DNA from: a virus
Strand: one strand, 5' to 3'
Virus record (IMG/VR): IMGVR_UViG_3300014720_003399
Span: 1 to 40,518 of that record
DNA length: 40,518 nucleotides
Notes under the pieces: generated by a model
The model's input: the letters and a program-made list of their open reading frames with translations, nothing else
Databases searched by the model: none
What the model was told of the DNA's origin: nothing
Part shown: piece by piece, positions 6,383-15,099 of the stretch
Layout of the letters: every line of letters starts with the position of its first letter
Position numbering within the stretch: the first letter of the stretch is position 1
Program-made: the position numbers and the translations under genes

Positions 6383-7654
6383 TCAACTTTTAGAACCGAT
6401 CTTTTGTTCTAGTTGGATTAAACGCTGCGTCAATTCCTGAACCGCCAGAATCATATAGCAGAACAGCGTATCGTAACGAATGCCAGGGCTATGACGTTGA
6501 GCATTCTTGCGGGCAATGTAATCGGGTTCCGACTCTGAGGGTCGATAATTCCCTGTGAGAGTTTTGAGGTCTTTTCGGTTTCCCCAAGTGATGTCCAGGA
6601 GCTTGACGCCATCGGTGGCGTTGTCAAACAAGGCTTCAACTTCTTCTGCCAGCAACCCCACATGAAGATGGCGATTCTTGTAATATTTGCGGCTCTTGCG
6701 TTTATGGTCATCTGACGGCAGAATAGGAACCCGCAAGCCATAGCTGTAAACATTCAACTGATTCAGGCGTTCCAAATAGTCTTTATGCTGTTTAGCTCTC
6801 AGGCTATGTTTCCGCTTTTGGGAACTGGACGTGACGAGTGTGCCATTAGCGGAAATATAGGATTGATACGTGGTGGCAGGATCGAGGTCTTCATCCGTAA
6901 AGATAAAACCCAGATCGTCAAAGGTTTGAATGGTTTGAATATAATCGCCATTCAAGGCGATAGAAGCGGTCTCATTGAAGGCATTGGTTTCCATAATGGC
7001 AGAGGCTTTTGATCCCCGCACATTGCCCCCTCTTAAATCCAGTGTATTACTGGATGCCCGCAGGTAGACCTGAAAATTGCTTTCAACACTTGTGATCTTG
7101 CCTGTAATATTGCTCAGGTTCACAATGCCATTATTCAGCATATTCAGCGTGCCGTTATTGAGGAGCTCTATGCGCTTTGTGCCATTCGTGCCAAACTTGA
7201 GGGTTGCCGTGCCAAAGCCCCACATGTAGCCTTCATTTGTGCTGTTATTAAAGCCGAATTCAACGGCACTCTCTCCATTCTTCTGAACCATCAAACCTGT
7301 TGCTGTAGCAGAAAGATTGGTATTATTCAGCACCAGAAAACTCTTCAGATCAGCGGTGGGGAGAGAAATGGGTTTGGTGAAGATAACGGGTTTCTGAAAC
7401 GTAAAGGTATCATTGCCTTGATCGTTGAAGGTGAGCAAGCGTGTCGAAAGATACCCAGAGTTTTCTGCGCTTTGCTGCCAGGAGAGTTGACTCAGATGGA
7501 ACATTCCCGAAAGGTTCGCGGGATTCGTATAGTGTCCCCACCGAAAGCCTTTCTGATTGCCATTGACCCAATCCAGTCCGCTATTGATGGGGACATCCAC
7601 TTTCGGCGTGGACAGAGAAACCCATTGTCCCCCGTCAAAATATTCCATCTTCAT
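6383..7654 (-). CDS. Tail fibre/spike C-terminal protein with S74 chaperone domain
   Basis: This 423-aa protein begins with a fibre module motif (MEYFDGGQWVSLS) and continues as a beta-rich shaft with repeated NNGTLNMLNNG-type turns. It ends in a peptidase S74 intramolecular chaperone domain (about 285-423). Landmarks are LVTSSSQKRKHSLR around the autocleavage Ser, HVGLLAEEVEALF, GIRYDTLFCYMILAVQEL and a C-terminal coiled coil. S74 domains help fibre trimers fold and are then cleaved off. It starts two bases after the stop of the upstream fibre ORF and probably belongs to the same fibre. It likely binds the host surface. Confidence 0.88.
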   Translation of the reverse strand: MKMEYFDGGQWVSLSTPKVDVPINSGLDWVNGNQKGFRWGHYTNPANLSGMFHLSQLSWQQSAENSGYLSTRLLTFNDQGNDTFTFQKPVIFTKPISLPTADLKSFLVLNNTNLSATATGLMVQKNGESAVEFGFNNSTNEGYMWGFGTATLKFGTNGTKRIELLNNGTLNMLNNGIVNLSNITGKITSVESNFQVYLRASSNTLDLRGGNVRGSKASAIMETNAFNETASIALNGDYIQTIQTFDDLGFIFTDEDLDPATTYQSYISANGTLVTSSSQKRKHSLRAKQHKDYLERLNQLNVYSYGLRVPILPSDDHKRKSRKYYKNRHLHVGLLAEEVEALFDNATDGVKLLDITWGNRKDLKTLTGNYRPSESEPDYIARKNAQRHSPGIRYDTLFCYMILAVQELTQRLIQLEQKIGSKS

Positions 7655-7655
7655 A

Positions 7656-7979
7656 TCAAGCTGTTCCTGTATTAAAGCGGATCATCCCCGCTTGAGGTGT
7701 TGCAGGGCGTTGAGCTTCTGTTCCTACAGGCAGCTTGAGATAGCCCGTACTGTCAATGGTCGTGTCCCCAGGCAACACAGGATTGGTGGCAATAGAAACA
7801 GTAATGGCTTTGGTTATCGGGTCTTGGGTAATGGTAATCTGCTTATCTGTGCCTTTTAAAGCACCAATCAGCAACGGCAGCCAGTTGGCACCATCATAAA
7901 ACTCCACTGTAGGTGTGCCTGCGGTCACTTCCACAATGTTTTCTTCTTTTTTCAATAAGGGATCAAATTCTTTCGGCAT
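7656..7979 (-). CDS. Tail fibre segment (short module)
   Basis: This 107-aa fibre module contains VEFYDGANWLPL near the N-terminus, NPVLPG in the middle and RPATPQAGMIRFNTG at its C-terminus. The upstream fibre protein (8011-9267) ends with the equivalent NPVLPG...RPAVPIVGMLRYTTG. The next gene resumes with MEYFDGGQWVSL, which normally follows such a motif within one protein. It may be a separate subunit or a piece of a fibre broken by a frameshift at the TGATATG junction. AAGGAATAA lies upstream of its ATG. Confidence 0.7.
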   Translation of the reverse strand: MPKEFDPLLKKEENIVEVTAGTPTVEFYDGANWLPLLIGALKGTDKQITITQDPITKAITVSIATNPVLPGDTTIDSTGYLKLPVGTEAQRPATPQAGMIRFNTGTA

Positions 7980-8010
7980 GGGTTATTCCTTCATGATTCG
8001 GCTCCAACCC

Positions 8011-9267
8011 CTATCTGCCTGTAGTATACCTTAACATCCCCACAATGGGAACAGCAGGACGATCAGAGATGTTACCCCCAGGCAGAGTGACTGATTCTTT
8101 CCCAGGCAGGACAGGATTGTCCTCAAACTGCGTCATAATGGGATGACGCAAGTTTCCTGACCCTTTTATGGCTCCTTCCAGGGTAATCCCTGTATTGAGC
8201 AGGGTATTCAAAGACGTTGCAGCATCTTGCGCGCTTTGATCAGCGGCTTTTTCTGAAGTGCTGGCTTTTGAGGCAGAGTCTGACGCATCGGAAGCTGAAG
8301 ATGAGGCACTGCCGGCAGAGCCGCCTGCGGCTAAAGCAGAAGCGGCAGCAGCAATGGCTGAAATACTGGCAGCCCCTGCTGAAAGGGAAGCTTCTCCGGC
8401 TGCCCCTGTCGCCTCTGCTGCGGCTCCTGTGGCTTCCGTTGCTGCGCCAGAGGCTTCTGTAGCAGAGCCTGCCGCCTCTTCTGCTGAAGCTGCGGCTTCT
8501 TCTGCTGATTGCTGGGCTTCCTGAGCAAGTTTTTCCAGGGTTTCTTTGGTGGCATAATCTTCATCAGGAATAGCAAGGGCAAAAGCCCCACCTGTGACAA
8601 TCTTCGCCATGCCCATTCCCAGATCATTGAGGACTTGAGCATTTTTAAGAGAAGCGTCTTCTATCTGAATAATGTAGGTGGCTTCATTAGAAGCCGGCGT
8701 AAAATCCGATTCAATGGGTCGGTTATTTTCATCGCCTACCCATATTTTGCTTTGGGTCAGTTTGGGCAGGTTATCGAGATTGATCGTCAAAACGGGCTGC
8801 GCCTGTTTATCCTTGTCTCCCAGCCAGAGCTTACCCTCTTCCAGCTCCGGCAGATTGCTAAGGGCAATACGCGGCTGTGGAGAAGCCATATCTTCGTCAT
8901 TGCCCAGCCAAAGATTTCCTGATTTTAGAGAAGGCGTCAGATAATCCGTATTGACGATGGCAATCTCTATGAGTCCTTTGGCATTTTTAAGGAGTCCATC
9001 GTCAAGGGTACTGAGAACTTGGGCTTTCTTCAGACTGGGTACCGGGGTATTCAGCACAAATGGTATATTCTCAAAAGCATCGATCTGTTTTTGCAAGAAC
9101 AGGACGTCAATTTTAAGATCAATGAGCTTGTAGGTGGGAAGGGGTCGGTTCTCTTCATCCCCCATCCACACATAGCCCCGTTCCAAATCGGGAAGAGGCT
9201 GTAAAACAGAGGGCAATCCCGTCACCGGAGAAAAAAAGAAATCCGTATATCCTGTGAGAAACTTCAT
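8011..9267 (-). CDS. Tail fibre protein with Ala-rich coiled-coil stalk
   Basis: This 418-aa structural protein starts MKFLTGYTDFFFSP. It has at least four beta modules of the form (K/N)LWLGD or VWVGDE(N)NRP spaced along residues 25-190. An Ala/Ser/Glu heptad region follows at about 245-350 (EEAAASAEEAAGSATEASG and similar), a typical trimeric fibre stalk. It ends in the NPVLPG...GMLRYTTG motif. It probably links the fibre to the tail, with the two downstream ORFs forming the distal parts. The Ala-rich part is strongly GC-biased compared with the rest. Confidence 0.82.
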   Translation of the reverse strand: MKFLTGYTDFFFSPVTGLPSVLQPLPDLERGYVWMGDEENRPLPTYKLIDLKIDVLFLQKQIDAFENIPFVLNTPVPSLKKAQVLSTLDDGLLKNAKGLIEIAIVNTDYLTPSLKSGNLWLGNDEDMASPQPRIALSNLPELEEGKLWLGDKDKQAQPVLTINLDNLPKLTQSKIWVGDENNRPIESDFTPASNEATYIIQIEDASLKNAQVLNDLGMGMAKIVTGGAFALAIPDEDYATKETLEKLAQEAQQSAEEAAASAEEAAGSATEASGAATEATGAAAEATGAAGEASLSAGAASISAIAAAASALAAGGSAGSASSSASDASDSASKASTSEKAADQSAQDAATSLNTLLNTGITLEGAIKGSGNLRHPIMTQFEDNPVLPGKESVTLPGGNISDRPAVPIVGMLRYTTGR

Positions 9268-9270
9268 AAC

Positions 9271-10407
9271 TCATCCCCCGTTAAAATGAGCGATGAAATT
9301 CTGAATGGTCAACGCATCGGCATCGTATTGAGTATTTGCGTACTGTGCCAGATCACTCAGATGTTGAGGGGAATAACTATCCAGGGAAGAATCCTGACCC
9401 GGCAAAAATTGATACTGAAACCGATAGGTGAAAATATCGTCAAACAAGTCCTGGGATTCAAATTCCATGACTTTGGCATTGAGTTCTTGTGGTCCTGGAA
9501 TAAAAACATTGTCCATGAGATAAAACAGATAATCCACGTTATAAGGCGCAATGCTGTTGGGGACTTGCGTTAAAAACATCACCTGTTCTATGTGATCGGG
9601 ATATTTTGCCATCAGCTTTTGCCGGAGCTTCAAAAGCTCAGCGTGTGCTTCTGATACCAGGGGATCATGGAAATCTTTCAAGAGATTCCTCTGTGCTGTT
9701 TCAGGAATAAAGTCATTGTGCGCCACACCTGTGCCTACCGACAGAACGCAAAAACGGATCGTCTGGGGAAACATTTTTTTAGCCACCGAAAAAGCCATGG
9801 TCACGGGATTGTTTTGATACACGCCTCCATCAATGAGGGTATGGGCATTGACAGAGGCTGGCGGAAAATAAAGAGGGGCAGCACTGGTGGAAAGTCCTAC
9901 ACTCACCACATCCTGATCCGCTCCCGAAAGAAAAGGTTCAAACCCTGTGATGTTTGAAAAAATTGTGGATTCGTCCTCATGAGTATCCCAGGCAGGAATG
10001 ATCACCTTGCCTGGAAGATCAGAGAGTTTTAAGGTGGCACCAAATACCTCCAAAAGGGCTGATTTTAACGCATCTTGTCCATAAAACGTAGAAGGATAGG
10101 TAGGGAGTCCCATAATCACACTGAATTTATAGGCGGGAAGAGGCAGCACGGAATTATAGTAAAAAATACTGGCGCCCTTGCTGGCAAAGAACTGGAGCAT
10201 ATCATCAGGACTTTTACCATAGGCATAGCCCAGGGCTTGAATGCCGCCGATAGAGGTGCCTGTGATGATATCAAAAGAATCAAACAGCCGATTCGAGATA
10301 ATCGCTGCATCCTGACAGAACCGCTTGAGAAAAGTCGCTGAGAGATAGCCACGCATCCCGCCGCCATCTAATGAGAGAATTCTTACAGTTTTGGGAGTGG
10401 TCATCAC
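9271..10407 (-). CDS. Patatin-like phospholipase
   Basis: This 378-aa lipid acyl hydrolase carries all active-site elements: oxyanion loop DGGGMRG (residues 14-20), nucleophile motif GTSIGG (50-55, Ser52) and the catalytic Asp in DGGVYQNNP (about 190-200). Proteins of this family cleave acyl chains from phospholipids, and several bacterial members are secreted effectors acting on host membranes. No signal peptide is seen. It is the first gene after a strong hairpin and a gene-poor stretch, and sits between ejection and fibre genes, the usual place for a moron. It could aid host-cell damage, entry or lysis; the sequence does not say which. Bacterial capped or CBASS-type patatins are an alternative, but no cyclase lies nearby. 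Confidence 0.9.
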   Translation of the reverse strand: MMTTPKTVRILSLDGGGMRGYLSATFLKRFCQDAAIISNRLFDSFDIITGTSIGGIQALGYAYGKSPDDMLQFFASKGASIFYYNSVLPLPAYKFSVIMGLPTYPSTFYGQDALKSALLEVFGATLKLSDLPGKVIIPAWDTHEDESTIFSNITGFEPFLSGADQDVVSVGLSTSAAPLYFPPASVNAHTLIDGGVYQNNPVTMAFSVAKKMFPQTIRFCVLSVGTGVAHNDFIPETAQRNLLKDFHDPLVSEAHAELLKLRQKLMAKYPDHIEQVMFLTQVPNSIAPYNVDYLFYLMDNVFIPGPQELNAKVMEFESQDLFDDIFTYRFQYQFLPGQDSSLDSYSPQHLSDLAQYANTQYDADALTIQNFIAHFNGG

Positions 10408-10507
10408 ATATCCGATTATTTAAAAATGAAGAAATAATAACATTTCTGCACAATTTTTGAAATTGACTTTTAAAGTTTCGATTGACAAATAAATAACTAT
10501 AAATCAT

Positions 10508-10558
10508 AAAAAAAGGAAGTGTTGTAGCACTTGGCACATTCTAGTGCGAAGTGCTACA
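10508..10558 (-). terminator. Strong intrinsic terminator on the leftward strand
   Basis: TGTAGCACTTgGCAC at 10523-10537 and GTGCgAAGTGCTACA at 10544-10558 form a 15-position stem with a single G-G mismatch and a 6-base loop. Reading leftward, it is followed by a short spacer and seven T residues (A run about 10508-10515). It would end transcripts arriving from the ejection-protein genes before the patatin gene, which therefore probably has its own promoter in the AT-rich 10408-10500 stretch. Confidence 0.72.
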
Positions 10559-11069
10559 CCTGTGGCAAATTGGAATACCTAGTGATTTGATGGATAACTT
10601 CATAAAGTTCTCCACAAATCAACAGGTACAACCACAATCGGGAGTCTCAAAAATGATAAGAATAAGGAGTCATAATGCTCACAAGTGTTGCACTTGAGAT
10701 TAGAACACGGGCTTCCTATAAAATCCATATCACCTGAGAAACGTATGGATTTCTTGAGCCGATACTATTAAGGATTCTTCTTAATCATGGCTGATGTCAT
10801 TGTAAAACAGATTGCGCGTATAATTAAAGAGCGTTTTTCTAAAGAGAAAATTAAAAGCTTTATTAAGACACGAGTGATTTTCCTGACTGTATCTTTTTAT
10901 GTGATTGATTATACTTCTTTTTTTTTATCTATAATCGAGAGGATATGAGTAAGATTTATTCTTTGATTAAAACGTGTGAATTTTGGTTAGTGATGGAAGG
11001 AATATCGTTGCTATGTCATGTGATAAAGGAACATGTTAAAAACAACCCTCCCCCCTTCTTTGGGTGACG
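10559..11069. other. Gene-poor AT-rich stretch
   Basis: This stretch holds no convincing long gene. A 20-codon reading frame starts at ATG 10675 after AAGGAG, and CAAGTGTTGCACTTG at 10682-10696 is a 15-bp palindrome echoing the core of the hairpin at 10523-10558. A 53-codon frame is listed separately. The base composition is lower in GC than in the genes on either side, consistent with a moron insertion boundary. Confidence 0.45.
10787..10948 (+). CDS. Possible small basic membrane peptide
   Basis: This 53-aa frame has a basic amphipathic N-terminal half (IARIIKERFSKEKIKSFIKTR) and a hydrophobic C-terminal half (VIFLTVSFYVIDYTSFFLSII). It runs opposite to the flanking genes, and the ribosome site is poor (AAGGA about 13 bases upstream, within a small hairpin). 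It could be a moron-type membrane peptide or a chance frame in AT-rich DNA. Confidence 0.25.
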   Translation: MADVIVKQIARIIKERFSKEKIKSFIKTRVIFLTVSFYVIDYTSFFLSIIERI

Positions 11070-12059
11070 TTATTTTTGCCTGAAATGCTCGTTCAGCACA
11101 TCTTTTGCCCTTGTTTTCTTTTCTGTCCAATCATTTAAATTCTCAGCGCCGAAGTTAATTCCAGCAGCCCAACCTTCTTTGGTTTCTCTGATACCATTAA
11201 TTCTGTTTTGCAAATGTTCAAGAATTCTGTCCATTCTCTTTTTATCGTTTTTAACGGCAGCTTTGGCATACATAATGGCTGAATCAATTATTTTTGGGTC
11301 TGATAAAACCCATGACAGTCCTTTAATGGCTATGATAGGTGCAGCGGCAGAGGCTAATCCTGTCTCAACTCCTACAGTCGCTCCCGCAGATAGTCCAAGA
11401 GAAGAAGAGACTGCCGCTATAACAGAATCGAGACCTTTCTGAAATTTTCCAATATCCGATGAGGTAATTCCTGTCACAGATGTATTTGTTCCAATTTCTC
11501 GACCTGCTGAGTAAAAACCTTTTGAGATTTTTGCCAATCTTTGAAGCTGTTGAAAAGCTTCAGGACTTAAAAGTTCTCTGACTAATTCAACATTGTTTGA
11601 TTTGATAAGACTACTTGCTAAAGCTCCATACTTAATATGACCTACTTCAGTTAGAAGGGCAGATTGTCCATCAACAGCTTTTTCATAGATAATTTCATTG
11701 AGCTTTGCTCTCTTGAGAGATTGCATAATCTCTTGAGCTTGAGGAGTGTCGCCTAGAATATGGGAAAGCTGTTTAACTCTTTGAGGGGAGTCCATATATT
11801 GGAATGCTTCTTTAGGGATGTCACCATTCATTAAAGATTGTGCCATGTCAGATTTTACTCTGTTTGCAACATTTACCTCATGAAACTTATCAGCAGAAAA
11901 GAGAGCTTCAATATATTTCTTATTGGTTGATGTTTTTAAACTCTCTTTCAAGCCATGCGTCAGCACACCAAACATTTTAGAAAAATCTTTTTTATTCGGA
12001 TCATAAAGTTGATTCCAGTCTTTTCTTTGATTCTCAACTTTTGATGCCAGTATGTGCAT
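11070..12059 (-). CDS. C-terminal part of gp16-like DNA ejection protein
   Basis: This 329-aa frame lies in the same reading frame as the upstream ejection-protein ORF (12108-13691). Only a TAG codon and 16 sense codons separate it from that ORF. It is helix-rich with a Gly/Ala hydrophobic stretch (SSSLGLSAGATVGVETGLASAAAPIIAIKGL) that could insert into membrane, as expected of a P22 gp16-type injected protein. The ATG at 12059 has no clear ribosome site, so this is better seen as the distal part of one 873-codon protein. If TAG is not read through, it is a silent or re-initiated fragment. Confidence 0.7.
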   Translation of the reverse strand: MHILASKVENQRKDWNQLYDPNKKDFSKMFGVLTHGLKESLKTSTNKKYIEALFSADKFHEVNVANRVKSDMAQSLMNGDIPKEAFQYMDSPQRVKQLSHILGDTPQAQEIMQSLKRAKLNEIIYEKAVDGQSALLTEVGHIKYGALASSLIKSNNVELVRELLSPEAFQQLQRLAKISKGFYSAGREIGTNTSVTGITSSDIGKFQKGLDSVIAAVSSSLGLSAGATVGVETGLASAAAPIIAIKGLSWVLSDPKIIDSAIMYAKAAVKNDKKRMDRILEHLQNRINGIRETKEGWAAGINFGAENLNDWTEKKTRAKDVLNEHFRQK

Positions 12060-12107
12060 ATCTTGTTTTTTAGACTTGCCTATATTTGATACTTTATCAA
12101 GGACTTC

Positions 12108-13691
12108 CTACGGTATTTTGACTTCTCTGCCATCCATGACACCCACAAAAGAGGAAAGTTCATCGGCTACTTTTTTCTCTTCTTTTGAAAGGAGTCCCCA
12201 CTTATCGTAAATATCTAAAATCTTATTATAAACAGTCGCTCTTGCTCCAGAGGGAGAATCGGACATTGTTGTTAATATTTTATCAGCCCTTTCAATAAAG
12301 GGCGCAATAGAAACTTTATCTTCAACATGTATGATAGAGTCTGCATAGTCATAAAGTTGACGTTGTTCTTTTAAGACAGTTTCTGTTTCTTGCTTTAAAA
12401 AATTCCTCGCTGTTTCGGACGCTTCTCCCCTTAAAGCAGAAGAGGGGTGAGCAGATTCAATCACTTCTTTTAAGCCACCAACCATTGCTTTATCAGCATT
12501 TGTAATCACAGCATTGTAAGCCTTTGAGGTGAACATAGACTTGAAAAGATTGTTAGCCAAAAGATTGGCAAATCTTCCACCACCAAAAGCAACATTGAAA
12601 GGTAACTTGACCCCTTGCTCCTTTGCTGCCTTCACAAGTTCTTCCCATTCTTCACTTTTCTTAACCACTTTTGAGAGGACTTTACCTGTTGTTCTTTGGA
12701 GGATATTGGGGTTACCCATTTCCTCTAAAGCTTCCTTCTGAGTTTGTTTTGCTGCCTGTTTTGCTAATTGTTCAGCCGTAAGATTAACTGTATAGCCTAA
12801 TTTCTGAAGGATTTTTGCTTTGGCTCCCCCATAAGCTTTTTCCCCTAATGACGCACCTGCAACAGATTCTAACCAGCCATCAATAAAATTGAGGTGAGTA
12901 TTATGTTCTTTGCTGAAGAAACGTTCATCCGCCAAGTGCATCGCTTCTGCTGCACCCGCAGAGCGTGCAAGGTTTGTACCAGCCATATCCGCTACATTTT
13001 TAACAGCTTCTTTGACGGGTTTATTCGCAATAGCCTTTTTAAATGCCCCGCCACCCTTAATAGGTAGTGGTGCGCCAAACTCTCCCAGTAATTCTAGTTG
13101 TTTGCCTGTAGAATCTTTTGGCGTTAGATCGCGCCCCGCTTGCTCATTCCACCACTTTTGAGAATCATGGAGTGTTGTGCTATCTCCCAAACTTTCTTTA
13201 TAAGGAGTCACTGCTTTTGCTGCATCTTCTGCTCCCACAGCTTCAAGACCTTTTTCTACACCTAATAGAGCAGGATAAGCCCCATATTGACTCAGAAGGT
13301 CTTTGAGTCCTGCATACGTATTGGTAACGCCTCGCCCAAGCTGCATTAACCTTTGAGTAGTTGTATAGGGTTCAATCTGCTCTTTATTTGCCAACCTCTC
13401 CTCTTTATGTTTTTCAAAATAATCAGAAGCTCGATCAATAACACCCATAATGCCATCTCTGGAAGGATTATTGCTTTGTATCTCTGGTGTTGGCTGTATG
13501 GATCTGTCAGGAGTAAGCCTCATTTTAGCTGATTCCGCTTCAGTGGATTGATCAGCGGGCGTAATTCCGACCTCTTGCCTGAAAAGATCAAACTTCGACA
13601 CAGACTTGCTCTGCGGCTGAGGTGTCTCAACAGAAGGACTAGCTTGAGCAGCCCCCATATCTTTCCTGAAAAGGTCAAACTTACTGGGCAT
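12108..13691 (-). CDS. N-terminal part of gp16-like DNA ejection protein
   Basis: This 527-aa frame begins with two copies of a short motif, SKFDLFRKDMG and SKFDLFRQEVG (residues 3-43). It continues with helical and Ala/Gly-rich segments and ends at TAG (12108-12110) directly in frame with the next ORF. By position it corresponds to P22 gene 16, the last of three ejection proteins that leave the capsid with the DNA and form a conduit across the envelope. It overlaps the end of the preceding gene by 11 bp. The full product would be larger than P22 gp16. The amber codon is either a mutation or read through. Confidence 0.72.
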   Translation of the reverse strand: MPSKFDLFRKDMGAAQASPSVETPQPQSKSVSKFDLFRQEVGITPADQSTEAESAKMRLTPDRSIQPTPEIQSNNPSRDGIMGVIDRASDYFEKHKEERLANKEQIEPYTTTQRLMQLGRGVTNTYAGLKDLLSQYGAYPALLGVEKGLEAVGAEDAAKAVTPYKESLGDSTTLHDSQKWWNEQAGRDLTPKDSTGKQLELLGEFGAPLPIKGGGAFKKAIANKPVKEAVKNVADMAGTNLARSAGAAEAMHLADERFFSKEHNTHLNFIDGWLESVAGASLGEKAYGGAKAKILQKLGYTVNLTAEQLAKQAAKQTQKEALEEMGNPNILQRTTGKVLSKVVKKSEEWEELVKAAKEQGVKLPFNVAFGGGRFANLLANNLFKSMFTSKAYNAVITNADKAMVGGLKEVIESAHPSSALRGEASETARNFLKQETETVLKEQRQLYDYADSIIHVEDKVSIAPFIERADKILTTMSDSPSGARATVYNKILDIYDKWGLLSKEEKKVADELSSFVGVMDGREVKIP

Positions 13692-14961
13692 CTATAGAAA
13701 TACTCAATTTATGTTTTTTTGCGGTTGCTATAGCTTGGTGAATATCCTGAACAACTTCCGTAGTTTTTTCTCCTGTTTCTGGATCAGTTAAGGTGATAGT
13801 AGTTCCACCTCCACCCCCCGTATCTGCCTTTGGTGGCGGGGTCTCATCAGGCGCAGGCTTCTTATCATTAAGATTGCTGGTATCCCCATGCAGATTAGCG
13901 GTGACATCTTTACTATAGTCTTCAACCTGTTTCTTGTAGAGATTTCTCTTGTTCTCAAACCTTGTTAGGAGAACATTAAGGCGATTAAGGGATGCTTTTG
14001 GGTTCTTTTCAAGTGTAGGAAGCGTTGCCATAAATTCAGCAATGTCTTTATCTGATGTTGCTCCCTTAAAGATATTTTTAAGCTCATAAAGAGAGCTTTG
14101 AAGTAGCATTTTGGCTTCATCAATATCTTCTGTTTGGCCTACAATAGAACCAAGCCCTCGAATTAGCATACCGCCTGTTACGCCCTTACCAGAAGACCAT
14201 GAATTTTTAATGAGGTCTCTCAATCTCGTTAAATCAGAAAGGATAACATCGCTATTTTGAAGGTTATCCTGAATTTCGCCTATTTTATTACTATTCCATG
14301 CTGCCCTTGTTTTAATTCCTTCTCGTTCTGCAAACTTTTTCGGATCCATGAGAAAATTTTGATAATCGCTATTAGTTTTGCGCGCTTCAGCATTCGTTTC
14401 AGCATATTCCGCATCTATATTCGCCCTCAACGCACTCGCATTTGCTGATTTAGTTCTTGCATCTGCTGTTTGCTGATTGATAGCATTCTGTGTGATTCGC
14501 TTCACTGTTTCTTCTGGAACAACACCCGTTAAGGGAAAAGTCGAGATATTGCCCGTTTCATCACGAACGAGAATATTTGGCGTCTTGGGGATATAACCTG
14601 CATAATCTCCCTTAATGTTAGGATTATTTAATTTTGCCTGCTGAAACAAATTAGCCATTTGAGGATTGATCTGCTCATAAGGCATATCACTATAACTTAA
14701 CTCTAGTGCGGCAACGCCATAAGGCTCTACTTTTACTCTTTCATTTTCCCGTTGCATATTTTTATTATTTTGTGCGGCAAGAGCGGCAGCATTCTGTTCA
14801 AAGTAATTCAAGACATTGGCTATCTTTCCATATTTTTCTTTCCGCTCTTCGACTTGCTTTTTCTGCATTCCATACTGAACGCCATTCATCAGACCTTCTA
14901 TAATGGTCTGATAAGCAGGTTTTCTTTTGCCTTCCATGCCTGCTTTGATGTTTTTGAACAA
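13681..14961 (-). CDS. Internal virion / DNA ejection protein (gp20 position)
   Basis: This 426-aa protein is mostly charged helix: long Gln/Lys/Glu-rich segments at about 30-70 and 165-215, then LTRLRDLIKNSWSSGKGVTGGM, and a Pro/Gly tail (PDETPPPKADTGGGGG). It shares layout with ejection proteins rather than any enzyme. The longest frame opens with TTG at 14961 without a clear ribosome site; ATG at 14937 is an alternative. It overlaps the gp16-like gene at its 3' end. Function is assigned from P22 gene order. Confidence 0.65.
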   Translation of the reverse strand: MFKNIKAGMEGKRKPAYQTIIEGLMNGVQYGMQKKQVEERKEKYGKIANVLNYFEQNAAALAAQNNKNMQRENERVKVEPYGVAALELSYSDMPYEQINPQMANLFQQAKLNNPNIKGDYAGYIPKTPNILVRDETGNISTFPLTGVVPEETVKRITQNAINQQTADARTKSANASALRANIDAEYAETNAEARKTNSDYQNFLMDPKKFAEREGIKTRAAWNSNKIGEIQDNLQNSDVILSDLTRLRDLIKNSWSSGKGVTGGMLIRGLGSIVGQTEDIDEAKMLLQSSLYELKNIFKGATSDKDIAEFMATLPTLEKNPKASLNRLNVLLTRFENKRNLYKKQVEDYSKDVTANLHGDTSNLNDKKPAPDETPPPKADTGGGGGTTITLTDPETGEKTTEVVQDIHQAIATAKKHKLSISIDAQ

Positions 14962-14964
14962 TTC

Positions 14965-15099
14965 TTACTCGGCTTCAAAACCTGTTGGCTCTTTACCGAT
15001 CAAGTCAACCTTTTTACCCATCAGGTCAACTTGACCCTTCATAATCTCATTGGCTTGCTTGTTATAATCCAACATATTGGGCAGTGATGAACGTGCCAT
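14965..15099 (-). CDS. Small protein between ejection-protein genes
   Basis: This 44-aa frame starts at an ATG that shares a base with the stop of the gp7-like gene (TAATG) and ends just before the next ejection gene, filling the gap exactly. It has an internal repeat (QVDLMGKK, KVDLIGKE). Coupling and tight packing support a real gene. It may be a virion component or the detached N-terminus of the following protein, which lacks a good start. Confidence 0.6.
   Translation of the reverse strand: MARSSLPNMLDYNKQANEIMKGQVDLMGKKVDLIGKEPTGFEAE

Noticed and set aside
8217-8524. Plus-strand Ala- and Leu-rich frames opposite the fibre stalk
   Set aside because: Antisense shadows of the Ala-rich coiled coil; no ribosome sites and unlike any family.
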